NCBI GenBank assembly: GCA_030527015.1
Contig: JAUNBR010000035.1
Coordinates: 1 to 39,614, forward strand
DNA from: Planctomycetia bacterium
GTDB lineage: Bacteria; Planctomycetota; Planctomycetia; Pirellulales; Thermoguttaceae
Direction: 5' to 3'
Length of the DNA stretch: 39,614 nt
This document shows, piece by piece, positions 1-8,225 of this stretch (positions are counted from its first letter, which is position 1; each line of letters begins with the position of its first letter). The position numbers and the translations under genes were made by a program. The notes below the pieces were generated by a model. That model did not search any database. It was not told where the DNA came from and was given only the letters and a program-made list of their open reading frames with translations.

Positions 1-1
1 G

Positions 2-403
2 AAATGGGATGGAAAACCTGGACCGAAAGGTGACCGACCGAACTGGAACGGAAAACCCGGACCAAAAGGTGACGGCCCAAAATGGGACGGAAAACTCTGC
101 CCATCTCATCCATGTCCATTCTGTCCGACTCCCGGACAAAAAGGTGATCGCCCGAAATGGGACGGAAAACCTGGACCGAAAGCCCCGCAAAATGATGTCA
201 TAACAAGAAAACCCGGTGAATGGAAAGGAATCCCGATTTCCGAAGTTCAAAAATCTCATGAAAAAAGACTGGAATTCCTGAAAAAAGCAGATACGAATAA
301 TGACGGACTGGTTTCCCCAGAAGAATTCCGTGCGAACATGAAGAAACCTGACATGCCAAAACCTGACATGAAGAAACCACAAGATAATAAAAAACCCGAG
401 TAA
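2..403 (+). CDS. Secreted EF-hand protein with collagen-like repeats (5' truncated)
   Basis: The frame is open from base 2 to the TAA at 401-403 and the start lies outside the window. It reads as repeats of the type WDGKPGPKGDRP (Trp-Asp-Gly-Lys-Pro-Gly-Pro-Lys-Gly-Asp), which resemble collagen Gly-X-Y triplets. A short Cys/Pro stretch follows (PCPFCP), then a helix and a canonical EF-hand loop, DTNNDGLVSPEE, at 290-325. Its Ca2+ ligands at loop positions 1, 3, 5, 9 and 12 are D, N, D, S and E. The tail is Lys/Pro/Met-rich (KKPDMPKPDM). EF-hand proteins of this style are common among secreted planctomycete proteins. Calcium binding is a family inference and the full protein cannot be judged. 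Other frames here are open only because of the repeat. An intrinsic terminator lies about 195 bases downstream. Confidence 0.8.
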   Translation, partial: KWDGKPGPKGDRPNWNGKPGPKGDGPKWDGKLCPSHPCPFCPTPGQKGDRPKWDGKPGPKAPQNDVITRKPGEWKGIPISEVQKSHEKRLEFLKKADTNNDGLVSPEEFRANMKKPDMPKPDMKKPQDNKKPE

Positions 404-597
404 TTTATGATTAACCTAAATTTTCTTTCGGAGAATGATTTATCGTCCATGATAACCTTCTCCGAAAAGAAACTTATTTCCTGGAAGTTATACCATTATA
501 TTCTGTTTTTCTTCATGAGTTAATTTCATATGACTGAAAACCAGTTTTTTAGTTAACCCATGAGACATTAAATAGTTTTAGGTATAAACATTCCGGC

Positions 598-640
598 AGA
601 AACGGAAACTTACCCCTCTGTTTCCGTTTCTTTTTATTTT
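598..640 (+). terminator. Intrinsic terminator
   Basis: A perfect 12-bp stem (AGAAACGGAAAC at 598-609, GTTTCCGTTTCT at 620-631) has a 10-base loop and is followed by a T-rich run, TTTTATTTT. It is suitably placed to end transcription of the EF-hand gene. Confidence 0.75.
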
Positions 641-642
641 AA

Positions 643-747
643 ATCCATACACTATAAACCACTAAACCACGTTCATGGCATTTTATTTCGCTGAAAATGC
701 CTGCTTTCAGAGCCACACAAAACGGAAATTTAAAGTGAAACTAGTAA
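643..747 (-). repeat. TATAC element copy (type description)
   Basis: Plus orientation is defined here by a left end TATACTGGTTCCACTTTAAA, then TTTCCGTTTTGTGCGGCTCT and GAAAGCAGGCATTTTCAGCG. The right half is AAGCAAAAATGCCGG, then AAAGCGGAATTTATAG and TGTATCGGGTATA. The ends form an imperfect ~26-bp terminal inverted repeat. GGCATTTT and AAAATGCC form an inner stem, and the left arm carries an ~18-base unpaired bulge. This copy lies inverted between the EF-hand gene terminator and the end of the SAM hydrolase gene. Its outermost bases have diverged. Confidence 0.8.
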
Positions 748-901
748 AATTCCGTTTCGCACGACGACAACAGAATTCCCAGCAAAGAAAAAGAAATTTA
801 TAAAGCGCTTCGGAAATAAATCGGACACATCCGGCACAGACAGACATAAATCACATACCGATAAGATGTAAAATCAGGCATAAGTAAAATATAAAATCAG
901 A

Positions 902-1714
902 TCACTCCCCATCCCAGATCAAAGATATTTTCTGGCCGACCTCCACGCCTAACTGTTCCGCAGCATTACTCCCGACCACAGCCATTTCCAGATAACCATT
1001 CGAGCCAACGACTGCGATCAGAGCACCTTCCGGCAAGTCTCCATATGTCCGATAAATACCATATGTTTCATATATATCTATAATTATACACACACTGGAA
1101 TCTGTAGTGCGCCCGGATAAATGTTCATGCCGGATATTCGTAATTAAATTTCCAAAAGAGTCCACCAGCCTAATTTTCCCTGTAATACGATTCTCCAGAA
1201 TTTCAGGCTGATCCAAAGAAAGCTTCATAATTTCTGAAGCCTCTTTCCCCAAAAGATGAGGATCTAAACCCTGTGCCAGCTGCGCCGCTACAGGCGCCAT
1301 AATATCACGCCCATGAAACGTATGAGAGACGGGATGCCTCCAGAACTGTGAATTCTCCAATTTAATCACACACTTCGGTGCGATTTCGTGACTAAGACTC
1401 CCTAAAACCCCATTATTCGGGAAAATATAACACTGTTCGCCCAGTTCTGCATATAAAATATCACGCTCCGTCCCCACACCAGGATCAATTACCACTACAT
1501 GAATCGTACCTGGGGGAAAAAGCTGAGAGACATCATGCAAAACAGAAGCTGCCTGCTCAATATTTTGCGGAAAAATAGAGTGCGTAATATCTATTATTTT
1601 TGCCTCCGGAAAAGTAGATAATAACACCCCTTTCATCGCGGCTACATATGAACTGCCTTCACCAAAATCCGTCGTGAGAGTGATTATCCTCGATGTAAAA
1701 TTTTTATTACACAT
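902..1714 (-). CDS. SAM hydrolase / hydroxide adenosyltransferase family protein (DUF62)
   Basis: The 270-residue protein matches the S-adenosyl-L-methionine hydroxide adenosyltransferase family, relatives of fluorinase and chlorinase that split SAM into adenosine and methionine using water. Visible signatures are LTTDFG (13-18), IDPGVGTERD (76-85), HTFHGRDIMAP (131-141) and DSFGNLITNI (185-194). D77, R84 and H134 fit the Asp-Arg-His triad of the water-using members. Both domains are present at the usual length of 250-280 residues. GGGAGGT lies 7-8 bases before the ATG at 1714. The gene points the same way as rpmB upstream but is separated by over 400 bases, so an operon is unlikely. The physiological role of the family is unsettled. 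Confidence 0.9.
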   Translation of the reverse strand: MCNKNFTSRIITLTTDFGEGSSYVAAMKGVLLSTFPEAKIIDITHSIFPQNIEQAASVLHDVSQLFPPGTIHVVVIDPGVGTERDILYAELGEQCYIFPNNGVLGSLSHEIAPKCVIKLENSQFWRHPVSHTFHGRDIMAPVAAQLAQGLDPHLLGKEASEIMKLSLDQPEILENRITGKIRLVDSFGNLITNIRHEHLSGRTTDSSVCIIIDIYETYGIYRTYGDLPEGALIAVVGSNGYLEMAVVGSNAAEQLGVEVGQKISLIWDGE

Positions 1715-2039
1715 CTTTTTACCTCCCGGATTTTCAAAATAAAAAATTTTTACAGATTTTTTATACCGAGGTTCATTATCTTTCCCATTTTTATCGCACT
1801 ATAAAATCATCTTCTTTACATTAATTATAGTGAAACGGAAAACAGAATTTATACACAAAAAAATTCCATTTTTTTTCATATTTTTGAAACAGAAAACCGC
1901 TTTTTCTATTTTCAAAAAAAAGAATACAAGAAAACCTGGGACAAATTTATTTTACGTTTCCCGGCACCTCATATTCCTTACACTGTACAGAATCCAGTAT
2001 CTACAAAAAATTTATAAGAGAAATTAAAACTCAAATATT
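1715..2039. other. AT-rich intergenic stretch
   Basis: Nothing beyond very AT-rich DNA is seen between the SAM hydrolase start and the partial TATAC element. A 65-codon frame here is low-complexity Lys/Phe and has no Shine-Dalgarno site. Confidence 0.5.
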
Positions 2040-2120
2040 TATACTGATTCTCGTTTAAATTTCCGTTTTGTACGGCTCTTTACGCCAGCATTTTCAGCAA
2101 AAAGAAAATACGCCAAACAA
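2040..2120 (+). repeat. TATAC element, right end lost
   Basis: The left end (TATACTGATTCTCG) through the inner stem is recognisable. After AAAATACGCC the right terminal repeat is missing. It sits 14 bases beyond the rpmB stop, in its likely 3' UTR. Confidence 0.7.
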
Positions 2121-2134
2121 AAATCTTTCTAAAA

Positions 2135-2401
2135 TTATTTAGCCGCAGGTAATTTAAATGGAGCAGCTTTCACGACACGTTTTACCGCACCACTACGTAA
2201 ACACTGAGCACAAATTCTCACCGTTTTATTTGTGCCATTTTCTGTTGTAATACGCACTGTACGGAGATTCGGCTTAAACTCACGTCGGGTAATCCCGGTT
2301 ACTTTCGTTCCCACTCCACCCAAATATTTAGCGCGACCACGGGTGGTAATCGAATTTCCCACCAGTTTTCCTTTTCCACAGCAACTACATATATTCGACA
2401 T
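2135..2401 (-). CDS. rpmB: 50S ribosomal protein L28
   Basis: The protein has 88 residues if begun at the ATG at 2401, which has AGGAGA 7 bases upstream. A frame extension to 2440 has no ribosome site and adds residues unlike L28. The sequence MSNICSCCGKGK...GNSITTRGRAKY, then REFKPNLRTVRI and ICAQCLRSG, is typical of bacterial L28. Two CxxC pairs (CSCC/CAQC) mark the zinc-binding form. L28 binds 23S rRNA in the large subunit. The gene is monocistronic here and is not followed by rpmG, its common partner. A sigma-70-like promoter lies about 115 bases upstream. Confidence 0.95.
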   Translation of the reverse strand: MSNICSCCGKGKLVGNSITTRGRAKYLGGVGTKVTGITRREFKPNLRTVRITTENGTNKTVRICAQCLRSGAVKRVVKAAPFKLPAAK

Positions 2402-2517
2402 ATAAACTCTCCTGTATTTTAGCCGACTTACAAAATCCATACATTTTTATATTTCATTAAAACGGCTTATTAAAAATATCCTAAAAAATAAGGGACACTC
2501 AAAAATAAGAAATATCT

Positions 2518-2545
2518 ATCATAACGGATTTTTACGTTTTTTCAA
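2518..2545 (-). promoter_or_regulatory. Candidate sigma-70-type promoter for rpmB
   Basis: On the minus strand TTGAAA (2545-2540), a 16-base spacer and TATGAT (2523-2518) make a good -35/-10 pair. It gives a 5' leader of roughly 110 bases before the rpmB ATG. Confidence 0.5.
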
Positions 2546-2638
2546 GGACTGGTATTAAATTTTTTGGAATATTTTGACCTCATAACTTGATTTTTAGAAA
2601 ATTTTTGGCAAAATATAAGAATTACTTATTAATATGTT

Positions 2639-2742
2639 TATACTGGCTCCACTTTAAATTCCCGTTTTGTGCGGCTCTTTAAGCCAGCATTTTTAGCGAA
2701 GTAAAATGCCGAGTAAGCGGAATTTATAGTGTATCGGGTATA
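2639..2742 (+). repeat. TATAC element, complete
   Basis: A full 104-bp copy runs from TATACTGG to CGGGTATA. Its left bulge reads GGCTCTTTAAGCC, so it contains the TTTAA seen at the nested insertion site elsewhere. It lies between the divergent rpmB and the exported hypothetical gene. Confidence 0.9.
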
Positions 2743-2964
2743 AAGTCATCATCATGATTTTTATACTTCGTGCATACGTGAGTAAAATTTCACCGTATAT
2801 CGAACATTAAACATTTATTTTCTTTTTTTCTAAATGCACGCAGTCATTTTTGTACACAACTATAAAAATAATAACGAAAAACTAAAATTCATATTTTTTC
2901 TCAAGCCAAAAAGAGAAATATACACAGATTCACCCAAAACATTTTTCCAAGGAGTGTTTTATTT

Positions 2965-3735
2965 ATGAAATATTTTATTCATTCAAAATCTTTTCGTTAT
3001 TTTCCTTTAATTCCCTCTTTTTTCTGTGTACTAATTTTTTGTTTTAACTTTTTAGCTTTCTCTTCCTTTTATTTTAAAGGTTCTGTATACGCTTCCGTAA
3101 AAGAAGAGCAGCAGACTTTTTCTAAAAAAGTGAAAATCGGCAGTATTTCCACCATAAAAACCCCTGAGAATGTAAACATCTTAAAAGTTTCTTACCCCTG
3201 TGATAAATATCACGATATTTCCATGGAAATTCGTATTTTAGATGAAATCACCTCTAAAAAAACATATCTCACGGGACCTTTATTCTTTACCAGCACAGTT
3301 ATGAAAAGTAAAGATCTTGCTGGGAAAAATTACGCTGACATAATTTTTAAAGCCTCCATGAATGATTCTCCGGGAGTAAAAATCATTAATGAAAAATCTG
3401 ATTCTCCGGCAAGTATCCAGATGAAATATGGAAACATGGACATGCGAATTTCGAGTAATGAATCCATTATGAAAACGTGGCAGACTTCCATCTTTTGTAC
3501 TCATGAAAACACAAAAACAGAAACAGACGAATTTACCCTGGTATTTCCATATATGGATAGTGCAAAAATAGGATCTCCCGCCAGAAAAACTGCACCACGC
3601 GAGACAGAATCATTTTTGTTTGATTTACAGGAAGCTGAATTTCAGACTCCTCAAAAACTTCTCATCTGGATTTTAAGCGGGAAGAATGTCCTATTAAAAA
3701 CAGAAATTGACTGGCCCGGACGCTCTGTACCATGA
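2965..3735 (+). CDS. Exported hypothetical protein
   Basis: I do not recognise this 256-residue protein. AAGGAGT lies 8-9 bases before the ATG. A long basic-then-hydrophobic N-terminus (residues ~13-44, rich in F, L and I) ends in VYAS, a plausible signal peptidase I site. The mature part is mixed polar with no repeats and no Cys pair suggesting a cofactor. It contains a DISMEIRILDE segment and ends in DWPGRSVP. It stands alone, with a TATAC element on each side (2639-2742 and 3745-3846). It is probably a periplasmic or envelope protein. Function is unknown. Confidence 0.75.
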   Translation: MKYFIHSKSFRYFPLIPSFFCVLIFCFNFLAFSSFYFKGSVYASVKEEQQTFSKKVKIGSISTIKTPENVNILKVSYPCDKYHDISMEIRILDEITSKKTYLTGPLFFTSTVMKSKDLAGKNYADIIFKASMNDSPGVKIINEKSDSPASIQMKYGNMDMRISSNESIMKTWQTSIFCTHENTKTETDEFTLVFPYMDSAKIGSPARKTAPRETESFLFDLQEAEFQTPQKLLIWILSGKNVLLKTEIDWPGRSVP

Positions 3736-3744
3736 CAGCGATTT

Positions 3745-3846
3745 TATATCCCATACACTATAAATTTCTGCTTCACCTGCATTTTTGTTCGCGGAAAATG
3801 CCTGTTTCAGAGCTGCATAAAACGGAAATTTAAAATAGAAACAGTA
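3745..3846 (-). repeat. TATAC element, complete
   Basis: An inverted copy lies 10 bases after the stop of the exported hypothetical. It begins with TATATCCCATACACTATAAA and ends with AATAGAAACAGTA. The inner stem is intact. Confidence 0.85.
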
Positions 3847-4147
3847 AATTTCCTTTTTTTAGTGCAGCTCTTTCTGAAAAAATCTCATTATTACAAAATT
3901 TCCGGAAGGCTAAATTTATTGTATTTCGGTCACAATAAATTTAACACGAAAAATACCACTCAAAATTTATCTTCTCATAATTCAAAAAAACAAAAAAATT
4001 TTTCTAAACACAAAATTTATCCTCTCTTCTTTTCCGATTTCGCTTTCCTATTTACGAAAATCGCATCTTCACGACAAAATAAGAAAAAAATCCATAATAA
4101 ATCTGTAACATAAAATCTTAACAATAAAAATTTTTTCTGATTTTTAT
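3847..4147. other. AT-rich intergenic stretch, no gene
   Basis: This is A/T-rich sequence with long A and T runs. An 83-codon frame here is low-complexity Lys/Asn/Ser without a ribosome site, so I do not call it. Confidence 0.5.
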
Positions 4148-4254
4148 TATACGGTTTCCACTTTAAATTTCCGTTTTGTGCGGCTCTGAACGCAGGCATT
4201 TTCCGCGAGAAGCAAAATGCCTGGGAGGCGGAATTTTATAGTGTATCGGATATA
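4148..4254 (+). repeat. TATAC element, first of a tandem pair
   Basis: A full copy runs from TATACGGTTTCCACTTTAAA to GTGTATCGGATATA. A second copy in the same orientation begins 23 bases later. Confidence 0.88.
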
Positions 4255-4276
4255 AATCGTTCATAAAATCCATTTT

Positions 4277-4382
4277 TATACTGGTTCTCGTTTAAATGTC
4301 TGTTTTGTACGGCTCTAAAAGCAGATATTTTCCGTGAAGAAAAAATACCATAAAAGCAGAAATTTATAGTGCCTCGAGTATA
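4277..4382 (+). repeat. TATAC element, second of a tandem pair
   Basis: A full copy runs from TATACTGGTTCTCG to GCCTCGAGTATA. Its right end abuts the AGGAG ribosome site (4385-4389) of the small ORF ahead of flhF. Transcription of that ORF must therefore start in or before the element. Confidence 0.88.
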
Positions 4383-4400
4383 ACAGGAGTTCTTTTAAGC

Positions 4401-4562
4401 ATGAAACAAAATTTTGAAACCTTCTGTGATTCTTTTAAAATTTCTGAAATCGCTCTTGCGAAAAATCAGGAAAATTGTTATTTTCCATGGACTTACGGAA
4501 TAAGTTCCTTTTTTCATTCACATAAACGGTGGTACAGTGGAAGTAAAAACATATCGAGCTAA
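4401..4562 (+). CDS. Small ORF upstream of and overlapping flhF
   Basis: The frame encodes 53 residues, MKQNFETFCD through KNISS. AGGAG lies 11 bases before the ATG. The frame overlaps the flhF GTG start by 26 bases in another frame, an arrangement that would allow translational coupling. flhF itself has only a weak upstream site (GGTGG). The peptide is polar and aromatic, with no membrane segment and no family I recognise. It may be a leader peptide that delivers ribosomes to flhF or a remnant of a longer gene. Confidence 0.4.
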   Translation: MKQNFETFCDSFKISEIALAKNQENCYFPWTYGISSFFHSHKRWYSGSKNISS

Positions 4563-5970
4563 AAATATACAGGAGGCGTTCCAGCTTATCCGACAAGATA
4601 TCGGACCACAGGCCGTTATTTTACACTCTCGTGAAGTTCAGACCACACGGCTTTTCGGATTAATTCGAGGAAAAAAAGAAGTAGAGGTTACTGCTTCAAA
4701 AGACATTAATATTCCGTCGCGATTTTCCTCATTTTTAACCGGCCAGGCCGAATCCTTAAATTCTGATACCGCTTTATTATCCGTATCTGGAACATCTTCT
4801 TTCGAAAATACTCCCTTAAAAAACGCTGATGTCCAGCTCGGTACCTCGCATTCCACTTTCGCGACAGAGGATAAATCTCAGTCTTTTTCACACTCTTGGC
4901 AGGTTTCTGATCTGGACATGCGTTCCTTATGGTGCGCTGGCACCTCCGCCGATACGCGCTGCACACATTTTGAACATACTTCTCAAGAAACACGCGAAGA
5001 GAATATTATTTTTCCTAAAAAAAGTGCGGATGACCTGTCCAAAATGACCATTTCCCCCTCTTTTTCTTCGAAAATTTCCCCGGCATCCAAATTTAATATA
5101 CTTCGAGAAGACGAAAAATTACAGGATTATTTTTTAACCATTTATGCTGAACTTATAAACGCCGATCTGGATGACATTATCGCACATAATCTGTTAGAAA
5201 AACTGCGGAACCATGTCGGAACGGAAAATACAGAATCCATTACGCTCGATTTTCTGCGTAAAAAATTAATGGAGCTCGTCCAGTCCTCTCTTCGTACCTG
5301 TGGTCCCATTCAGATTACCCCCGGAAAATGCCGGCTGGTAGCGCTGGTCGGGCCCACCGGTGTGGGAAAAACCACGACCATCGCAAAACTGGCGGCACAC
5401 TATAAATTCCACGAACACTGTAATGTCGGCCTCATTACACTGGATACATTTCGTATCGCCGCGGTGGAACAGCTTAAAACATATGCAGATATTATTAGTA
5501 GTCCCATGGAGGTGGTTTCCTCGACACGAGAGATAAAGGAAGCGGTACGCCGAATGACGGATTTTGACATTATTCTGATGGATACCGCCGGACGCAGTCA
5601 GAATGACGATTTACGCATCCATGAACTGCGTTCTTATTTACTTGAAGCCGGTGCAGATGAGGTCCATCTGGTACTCTCTGGCACTTCACGTCCCCGCGTA
5701 CTGCAACAAATTTTCTCGCAATTTTCCGTCGTCGGCCCCACCGCCATGATTATTACAAAATTAGATGAATCTGCTGGCCTGGGAAACCTCCTCTCCCTGA
5801 CAAAAAATGTCGAACTTCCTGTCAGTTACATTACGAATGGCCAAAACGTACCTGAGGATTTTGAAGTCGCCACTCCCCGACAATTAGCGCGCTGGATTTT
5901 AGGAATGGAAGCACTAACCACTTCAAAAAGTTCCCGTGAATTACAGATGAGACATGACGGCTGGGAGTAA
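4537..5970 (+). CDS. flhF: Flagellar biosynthesis GTPase FlhF
   Basis: The protein has 477 residues and a GTG start. The N-terminus MEVKTYRAKNIQEAFQLIRQDIG is the typical FlhF B domain start. A Ser/Thr-rich linker follows (about 70-180), then the SRP-type NG GTPase. G1 is GPTGVGKTT (~270-278), followed by LDTFRIAAVEQLKTYA (~308-323), the DTAGRS G3 (~348-353), TKLDES (~407) and the C-terminal NGQNVPEDF motif. FlhF is a signal-recognition-particle-like GTPase that sets polar flagellum position and number at the membrane. fliA follows about 490 bases downstream on the same strand. The MinD-like flhG that often lies between them is absent. The last codons (RHDGWE-stop) are part of a 63-bp tandem repeat. 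Confidence 0.95.
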   Translation: MEVKTYRAKNIQEAFQLIRQDIGPQAVILHSREVQTTRLFGLIRGKKEVEVTASKDINIPSRFSSFLTGQAESLNSDTALLSVSGTSSFENTPLKNADVQLGTSHSTFATEDKSQSFSHSWQVSDLDMRSLWCAGTSADTRCTHFEHTSQETREENIIFPKKSADDLSKMTISPSFSSKISPASKFNILREDEKLQDYFLTIYAELINADLDDIIAHNLLEKLRNHVGTENTESITLDFLRKKLMELVQSSLRTCGPIQITPGKCRLVALVGPTGVGKTTTIAKLAAHYKFHEHCNVGLITLDTFRIAAVEQLKTYADIISSPMEVVSSTREIKEAVRRMTDFDIILMDTAGRSQNDDLRIHELRSYLLEAGADEVHLVLSGTSRPRVLQQIFSQFSVVGPTAMIITKLDESAGLGNLLSLTKNVELPVSYITNGQNVPEDFEVATPRQLARWILGMEALTTSKSSRELQMRHDGWE

Positions 5971-6110
5971 CCATAAAATAATAAATCCCGGACGGTGTCC
6001 CTGGTGAACAGAAGACATGACGGCTGGGAGTAACCATAAAATAATAAATCCCGGACGGTGTCCCTGGTGAACAGAAGACATAACGGCTGGGAGTAACCAT
6101 AAAATAATAA
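5951..6110 (+). repeat. 63-bp tandem repeat (about 2.5 units) at the end of flhF
   Basis: GACATGACGGCTGGGAGTAA recurs at 5951 and 6014, and once more with a single change (GACATAACGG) at 6077, giving an exact 63-base period. The first unit includes the final six codons and stop of flhF. The later units are non-coding copies. Each unit also holds CCCGGACGG and CCCTGGTGAACAGAA. This is a minisatellite whose unit number could vary between strains. Confidence 0.9.
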
Positions 6111-6184
6111 CTCCCCAAAAATACTGAGCAGTTAAGAACATGATTTTACGTCCGATGAATATAAATTTCCATTTCCTGGCATTT

Positions 6185-6285
6185 TATACAATTTCTCGTT
6201 AAATTTCCATTTTGTACGGCTCTGAAAGCAGATTTCAGCGAAACAAAATGCCGGAAAATCGGAATTTTTTAGTGTATCGGATATA
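6185..6285 (+). repeat. TATAC element, complete
   Basis: A copy between flhF and fliA runs from TATACAATTTCTCGTTAAA to AGTGTATCGGATATA. The inner stem loop is shortened by a few bases. Confidence 0.85.
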
Positions 6286-6458
6286 TAAATTTACACGGCC
6301 ATGAAAGTAGGGACATTTCCAGTCCGTCTCTCTTTTTGTCCGACGAAGATTCCCTGGCATGAAGAATGCCATAAAACCACAAATTAAATTATATCGAATA
6401 TACATAAACAAATTTTTAAAACTCAAGTTAAAAAACTTGGCCGTTATAAGAGGTGCAT

Positions 6459-7253
6459 ATGTCCAGTCCTATTATTTCCGAGAACACAGATGTCGAACTG
6501 CTCTGGAAGGAATATAAAGAAAATCCTACAGTCGAAATAAGAAACCAATTAATCGAAATTTATATGCCCCTGGTACGTTTTAACGGAGAGCGCGTCCGAG
6601 CACGTTTTCCTAATGAAGTGGAGCTGGACGATCTGATTTCTTCAGGATATTTTGGCCTGATGGACGCGATCGAAGCATATGATCTTTCGCGCGGTGTAAA
6701 ATTCGAAACATACTGCACAGCCAGAATTCAGGGCGCCATGCTGGATGAAATTCGTAATCTGGACTGGGTGCCACGCCTCATTCGTTCACGTGCCTCAAAA
6801 TTAAATGATGTGGTACGAAAACTAGAAATATCACTCGGACGGACTCCCACGGATGCCGAAATTTCTCAAGCCATGGAAATTTCTCTGGCAGAAGTGCAAA
6901 AACTCAAAAAAGAAACGGCCACTGTCGGTCTGGTAAGCTTAAACAGAAAACATACAGGAGAAGCTGGCGAAAAAGAAGTCCATGAAGTGGATGTTCTGGA
7001 AGACAGACGCTGTACAGATCCCACGCAGGGCATTCAGCGAAAAGATTTTATGAAGCTCATTACCCGTGGGTTAAGTCAAAATGAACGTCTGATTATTATC
7101 CTTTATTATTATGAAGAAATGACCATGAAAGAAATCGGTGCGACTCTGGATCTTTCTGAAAGCCGAGTCAGCCAGATGCATACCGCGGTCGTGCGTCGAC
7201 TTCAGGATCAGTTAAAATCCCGCCAGGCGGAATTAGCGAACAGTTTTTCTTGA
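6459..7253 (+). CDS. fliA: Flagellar sigma factor sigma-28 (FliA/WhiG type)
   Basis: The protein has 264 residues from the ATG at 6459, with AGAGGT about 5 bases upstream. An in-frame GTG at 6453 overlaps that site and is less likely. Region 2 contains LISSGYFGLMDAIEAYDLSRGVKFETYCTARI-type sequence and GAMLDEIR, with the DWVPRLIR motif that marks the sigma-28 group. Region 3 contains SLGRTPTDAEIS. Region 4 contains LSQNERLIIILYYYEEMTMKEIG and LSESRVSQMH, the helix-turn-helix for the -35 box. FliA directs transcription of late flagellar and chemotaxis genes. FlgM, its anti-sigma factor, is not in the window. The pairing with flhF supports a flagellar locus. Confidence 0.95.
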   Translation: MSSPIISENTDVELLWKEYKENPTVEIRNQLIEIYMPLVRFNGERVRARFPNEVELDDLISSGYFGLMDAIEAYDLSRGVKFETYCTARIQGAMLDEIRNLDWVPRLIRSRASKLNDVVRKLEISLGRTPTDAEISQAMEISLAEVQKLKKETATVGLVSLNRKHTGEAGEKEVHEVDVLEDRRCTDPTQGIQRKDFMKLITRGLSQNERLIIILYYYEEMTMKEIGATLDLSESRVSQMHTAVVRRLQDQLKSRQAELANSFS

Positions 7254-7546
7254 CCTTAAAAATTACTCCCGGCTGATTTCCTGTAATTTTGATCTGAAAC
7301 GCTTTTTATACCTTCCGTTTATACCTTCCGTTTTTACTCCCGTACGCTAAAATTTTTCGCTTCCCAAATTTCGTGATACATGAACCCCCGCATTCAGATC
7401 TCATGGAAAATAGTAATCTAAAATTTTACAAGAGTATCCATATAATTCACGGTACCATGCTCAAATTTTATTTATAGCCAAGAGATGTTTAACGCTTAAA
7501 ATATCAGAATCACGGAATTACCGGAAATTTACAGCACGAAAAATAT
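7254..7546. other. Intergenic stretch between convergent genes, nothing recognised
   Basis: A small direct duplication (TATACCTTCCGTTT at ~7307 and ~7320) is the only pattern I see. No gene, no TATAC element and no clear terminator are visible. Confidence 0.5.
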
Positions 7547-7711
7547 TTATACACCCACCTTAATCGTTTCATTCACATCCTTCTGCAGGTAACCATCTAT
7601 TACCGTACAGATTAATTTCTCTAATTCTTCCAGGCGGCTTAACAGTTCTTCATGTCGTGCTGCCATATCCAGCAGTATTTCCTTTTGGGATATTTCTTTA
7701 CAATTTTCCAT
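7547..7711 (-). CDS. Small helical hypothetical protein
   Basis: The protein has 54 residues, MENCKEISQK to ETIKVGV. A purine-rich site (GAGAGAGAA) lies about 6-8 bases before the ATG at 7711. The middle, EILLDMAARHEELLSRLEEL, has strong heptad-like spacing of Leu and charged residues and should form an amphipathic helix or coiled coil. Two Cys residues are present. Codon use looks like that of true genes here, unlike the many low-complexity frames. It is convergent with fliA. A TATAC element lies 25 bases upstream, so the promoter is inside or beyond it. I do not recognise a family. Confidence 0.6.
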   Translation of the reverse strand: MENCKEISQKEILLDMAARHEELLSRLEELEKLICTVIDGYLQKDVNETIKVGV

Positions 7712-7736
7712 CCTAAATTCTCTCTCAAAAACAAGT

Positions 7737-7842
7737 TATACTGGTTCCACTTTAAATTTTCATTTAGCACGGCTCTGAAAGCAGGCATTTTCAGCGAAGC
7801 AAAATATGCCGGGAAACCGAAATTTATAGTGTATCAGGTATA
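7737..7842 (+). repeat. TATAC element, complete
   Basis: A full copy runs from TATACTGGTTCCACTTTAAA to GTGTATCAGGTATA. It sits just upstream of the minus-strand 54-residue ORF. Confidence 0.88.
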
Positions 7843-8113
7843 TAGACCATATTATCGGGTTCCCCTCTCTCGCCTCAGCAGTCAGTTTTTCACTTCTGTT
7901 ATTTTTTAAGCCAGGATTTTAGAAAATAAAACGATTTTATAATCTTTAACGATAAAATGCACGATTCTCCTATAATTTTTTTATAAAATCTGGATGCGGG
8001 TTAATCCATAAATTACCTAACAAAAATAAGACAGCAGATTAAACATACATAAAAATAAAATATCTTTATCACAAAATTTCTAAAAATTTTCATAAATTTT
8101 CGGTACCTCCCAC

Positions 8114-8141
8114 TGGACATAAAAACAAAAGTCATTATAAT
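8114..8141 (+). promoter_or_regulatory. Candidate sigma-70-type promoter for rpsU
   Basis: TGGACA (8114-8119), a 16-base spacer and a perfect TATAAT (8136-8141) lie upstream of rpsU, giving a leader of about 75-80 bases. Confidence 0.5.
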
Positions 8142-8208
8142 ATAAAAAATTATAATTTCATTGTGAAATAAGAAAAAAACAAAAACTATTTTCAAAAATC
8201 CACATACC

Positions 8209-8220
8209 GAAGGAGGTGAT
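8209..8220 (+). promoter_or_regulatory. Complete Shine-Dalgarno site of rpsU
   Basis: GAAGGAGGTGAT is a full-length complement of the usual 16S rRNA 3' end. It lies 5 bases before the GTG at 8226 and fixes that start. Confidence 0.85.
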
Positions 8221-8225
8221 TTTTA

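Noticed and set aside
1830..2027. 65-codon plus-strand frame
   Set aside because: Homopolymer-derived Lys/Phe sequence, no ribosome site and no similarity that I can see.
3862..4113. 83-codon plus-strand frame
   Set aside because: Low-complexity Lys/Asn/Ser/Phe sequence in an AT-rich gap with no ribosome site.
5831..6141. Minus-strand frames with a 21-residue repeat
   Set aside because: They are shadows of the 63-bp tandem repeat at the end of flhF.
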